Positions 61,656 to 64,000 of a stretch of 64,000 nucleotides of DNA are shown here, in pieces. The notes below the pieces were generated by a model. The model saw only the letters and a program-made list of their open reading frames with translations, did no database searches and had not been told where the DNA came from. The stretch comes from Anderseniella sp. (GTDB lineage Bacteria > Pseudomonadota > Alphaproteobacteria > Rhizobiales > Aestuariivirgaceae). A program made the translations under genes and the position numbers. The stretch covers positions 1 to 64,000 of the forward strand of contig DAOUPT010000015.1 of assembly GCA_030626025.1 (NCBI GenBank). Reading direction: 5' to 3'. The first letter of the stretch is position 1. Every line of letters starts with the position of its first letter.

Positions 61656-61791
61656 ACAAGGCGACTGTACCGTTTTTTAAATAGGAGTACATGAAGAACT
61701 CAAACAAGCAGGTGGAATGATCCAATGGTGATGCAAATCAGCACCGTAACCTTAATTGATGACAGGCCCTAAGTGTTGGAGAATCCGTACA

Positions 61792-64000
61792 ATGACAAAT
61801 AGCGTTTATGTTGAAGAACCGGCGAAAGACAATATTAGCAATCAGGAGCTTCATTCTCAATTACTTCAGATTGTCCGGGAAGTGGCCGAAGAATTAAACC
61901 CGCAGCATAAATTGACCTTAGAAATCAGTCTTGATAGTGATTTGGACCGCGACCTCGGATTAGACAGCCTAGGGCGGGCCGAGCTACTCATTCGCGTTGG
62001 CAAGGTTTTTAAAGTCAGTCTTCCCGATGAATTGCTTGCCGAGGCCAACTCACCCCGAATTTTGCTGGACGCTGTACTAAAAGCAGGGCCAGTTGTTGTG
62101 AGCCTGCTTGATCAATCAACAATCAGCAGTCCGATTTTGCCGCATATTGAGGCACCGTCAAGCGTTGAGACACTGGTTGATGCCCTTGAATTTCATGCTC
62201 GTGAGCACCCAGACCGGCCTCACCTGCGGTTATTGGCCAGCGATGATCAGGAGGACCAGATTACCTATTCTGATCTTCAAAATGCTGCACTCAGAATTTC
62301 GTATGGCCTTGGTCTGCGTGGCGTTGTCAAGGGCGACAGGGTCGCCATCATGCTTGCCACTGATGTTAGCTTTTTTGAGGCTTTTTTCGGTGTGCTCTAT
62401 GCTGGCTGCGTTCCGGTACCAATGTATCCGCCTTTCCGGCGTTCGCAAATCGAGGAGCATCTGCGCCGACAAGCCGGAATTTTGAATAACGCCGCCATTG
62501 AAATCCTGATTGTATCAGAGGACATGCGCAAGGTCGGTTCACTGCTCTACGGTTTGGCCGAAAGCCTGAGGCACATTGAAACTGTCGCTGATCTTTCCAG
62601 CGAAGGGATTTCTGACGCGCCTGTGCGCACCGAGCCCGCGGCTACGGCGCTGATCCAGTATACCTCCGGCAGCACAGGTGATCCCAAAGGCGTTGTCCTT
62701 AGCCACGCAAACCTGCTTGCCAATATCCGCTCCATGGGAGAAGCACTGGGGGCAAGCTCTTCGGATGTATTCATAAGCTGGCTGCCACTTTATCATGACA
62801 TGGGTCTTATCGGTGCCTGGCTTGGCCCGCTTTATTATGGGTTCCTGACTGTTATTATGTCTCCACTCAGATTCCTGGCAAACCCTTCACGATGGTTGCG
62901 AACCATTTCACAATATCAGGCGACCTTGTCAGCGGCACCAAACTTCGCATTTGAATTGTGCTGCAAGAATATTCGTGATGAGGATATGGCTGGAGTTGAT
63001 CTCAGTTCACTGCGTATGATCCTGAACGGTGCCGAAACGGTCAGTGCGGTGACGATCAAGCGATTTACCGAGCAATTTGCGCCGTACGGTTTCAAACCTG
63101 AAATGATGTGGCCAGTCTATGGCATGGCCGAAAATTCAGTCGGACTGGCATTTCCACCACTGGGGAGAAAACCCCTTATTGAGCGAATAGAGCGCACGGC
63201 ACTGGCCCGGGATGGCATTGCCAAATCTGCCAGCCCCGAAGATGATACGGCGCTGACTTTTGTTGCCTGCGGACGACCGATTCCGCGCAATGAGATACGA
63301 ATTGTCGATGACACCGGGCACGAAGTCGCAGATCGGCACGAGGGCCAGTTACAGTTCCGGGGACCATCTGCAACTTCTGGCTATTTCCGCAATGATGAAA
63401 AGAACCGGATGCTGTTTTCAGGGGACTGGCTGGAAAGTGGTGACAGGGCCTATATGGCAAATGGTGATGTGTATATCACTGGCCGCATCAAGGACATGAT
63501 CATCAAGGCGGGACGAAATATTTATCCCCATGAGATCGAGGAACTGGTTGGCCAGGTCGAAGGGGTCCGAAAAGGCTGTGTCGCGGCGGTCGCCAGCACG
63601 GACCTGCAGACGGGGACAGAGCGTCTTGTTCTCATTGTCGAAACCCGACTTACAAATGATGATGTGAAAGATCAGCTTCGCAAGCAGATTATTGAGGCAT
63701 GTTCGAACGCACTGGACATGCCACCAGACGTGGTCGAGCTGGTTCCTCCGCATGCCGTCCTAAAAACGTCCAGCGGCAAGATACGCCGGGCTGCCACACG
63801 AGACTTATTTGAAGCAGGCTTTCTCACAGGTCATAAAAAGGGATTGTGGTTACAGTTACTGGCACTTGCCGCTTCGGGCATGACAAGCCGTATGCGTCGG
63901 TTCTGGCGACGAATTGTTGGAACATTTTACGCCGGTTACTGGTGGGTTGCTCTTGTGTTGGTTGCCGTATTCGCCTGGCTTGCGGTTGTCTTGCTTCCAA
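61792..64000 (+). CDS. ACP - acyl-AMP ligase fusion, truncated by window edge
   Basis: The frame is open from ATG 61792 to the right edge (736 codons and still open). Residues 1-90 are an acyl-carrier domain with the phosphopantetheine serine in LGLDSL (Ser59). From about residue 120 an AMP-binding ligase follows, with YTSGSTGDPKG (residues 290-300), a WLPLYHDMGL segment as in fatty acyl-AMP ligases, and the late GRIKDMIIKAGRNIYPHE and KTSSGKIRR motifs. Hydrophobic helices start near residue 685, so a membrane-bound C-terminal domain is expected, probably an acyltransferase. Confidence 0.88.
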   Translation, partial: MTNSVYVEEPAKDNISNQELHSQLLQIVREVAEELNPQHKLTLEISLDSDLDRDLGLDSLGRAELLIRVGKVFKVSLPDELLAEANSPRILLDAVLKAGPVVVSLLDQSTISSPILPHIEAPSSVETLVDALEFHAREHPDRPHLRLLASDDQEDQITYSDLQNAALRISYGLGLRGVVKGDRVAIMLATDVSFFEAFFGVLYAGCVPVPMYPPFRRSQIEEHLRRQAGILNNAAIEILIVSEDMRKVGSLLYGLAESLRHIETVADLSSEGISDAPVRTEPAATALIQYTSGSTGDPKGVVLSHANLLANIRSMGEALGASSSDVFISWLPLYHDMGLIGAWLGPLYYGFLTVIMSPLRFLANPSRWLRTISQYQATLSAAPNFAFELCCKNIRDEDMAGVDLSSLRMILNGAETVSAVTIKRFTEQFAPYGFKPEMMWPVYGMAENSVGLAFPPLGRKPLIERIERTALARDGIAKSASPEDDTALTFVACGRPIPRNEIRIVDDTGHEVADRHEGQLQFRGPSATSGYFRNDEKNRMLFSGDWLESGDRAYMANGDVYITGRIKDMIIKAGRNIYPHEIEELVGQVEGVRKGCVAAVASTDLQTGTERLVLIVETRLTNDDVKDQLRKQIIEACSNALDMPPDVVELVPPHAVLKTSSGKIRRAATRDLFEAGFLTGHKKGLWLQLLALAASGMTSRMRRFWRRIVGTFYAGYWWVALVLVAVFAWLAVVLLP

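Overview
The window reads as chromosomal DNA of an alphaproteobacterium of moderate GC, most likely in or near Hyphomicrobiales (Rhizobiales). The main reason is the minus-strand block rsfS - rlmH - EnvC-like M23 protein - CtpA - divergent polysaccharide deacetylase - rppH (7.5 to 2.1 kb), an order typical of that group. A BaiN-type flavoprotein, a U32 peptidase with a C-terminal cysteine motif, and an ECF sigma/vWA pair fit the same picture. I see no rRNA, tRNA or CRISPR array.

Layout. 0.4-2.1 kb: a Blh/ETHE1-like metallo-hydrolase divergent from a DUF938 methyltransferase. 2.1-7.5 kb: the cell-envelope and ribosome block above. 7.7-12.9 kb: exported rhodanese, Uup-type ABC-F ATPase, flavoprotein, U32 peptidase. 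13.0-15.7 kb: ECF sigma factor with a membrane vWA partner. 15.8-16.8 kb: three very small basic proteins (a ribbon-helix-helix-like protein, a 39-residue lysine-rich peptide, and an HhH protein with a histone H1-like tail). 17.0-24.0 kb: a phosphate/polyphosphate neighbourhood (second RppH-like Nudix, CHAD protein, PiT transporter, LMW phosphatase/arsenate reductase, CYTH protein, Na/Pi-PhoU transporter). Palindromic sites lie in front of several of these genes, and a GTATATAC core is shared with the control region of the small RHH-like gene.

24.1-31.4 kb: an IS3-type transposase remnant, then a complete thiamin operon on the minus strand (thiD-thiO-thiS-thiG-thiE-thiF-like-thiY-thiZ-thiX) behind a TPP riboswitch whose output hairpin appears to cover the thiD ribosome binding site. 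31.7-40.5 kb: a catabolic locus for an unknown, probably hydroxy- or oxo-acid-like compound (SDR, SAF-domain dehydrogenase, GntR regulator, TRAP transporter, amidase, small membrane protein, D-2-hydroxyacid dehydrogenase). 40.6-48.9 kb: a candidate C3-sulfonate locus (two-subunit sulfopyruvate-type decarboxylase, DegT-family aminotransferase, HpsN-like dehydrogenase, LysR) divergent from a taurine-type ABC importer with an unusual permease. 49.1-51.7 kb: Lrp regulator divergent from arginase and ornithine cyclodeaminase.

51.8-59.3 kb is the most novel part. Between a broken acyl-CoA ligase tail and a dead IS6-family element sits a six-gene set: an Fe/2OG-type dioxygenase on the plus strand, facing a tight minus-strand operon of an RraA-like protein, a cyanophycin-synthetase-like ATP-grasp ligase, a second ATP-grasp ligase, an Ldh-family protein that lacks both canonical histidines, and a flippase-type exporter. 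It looks like a pathway for a small peptide-like metabolite that I do not recognise. 59.5-64.0 kb: unknown membrane protein, HtrA-type protease with two PDZ domains, and an ACP-acyl-AMP ligase fusion running off the right edge.
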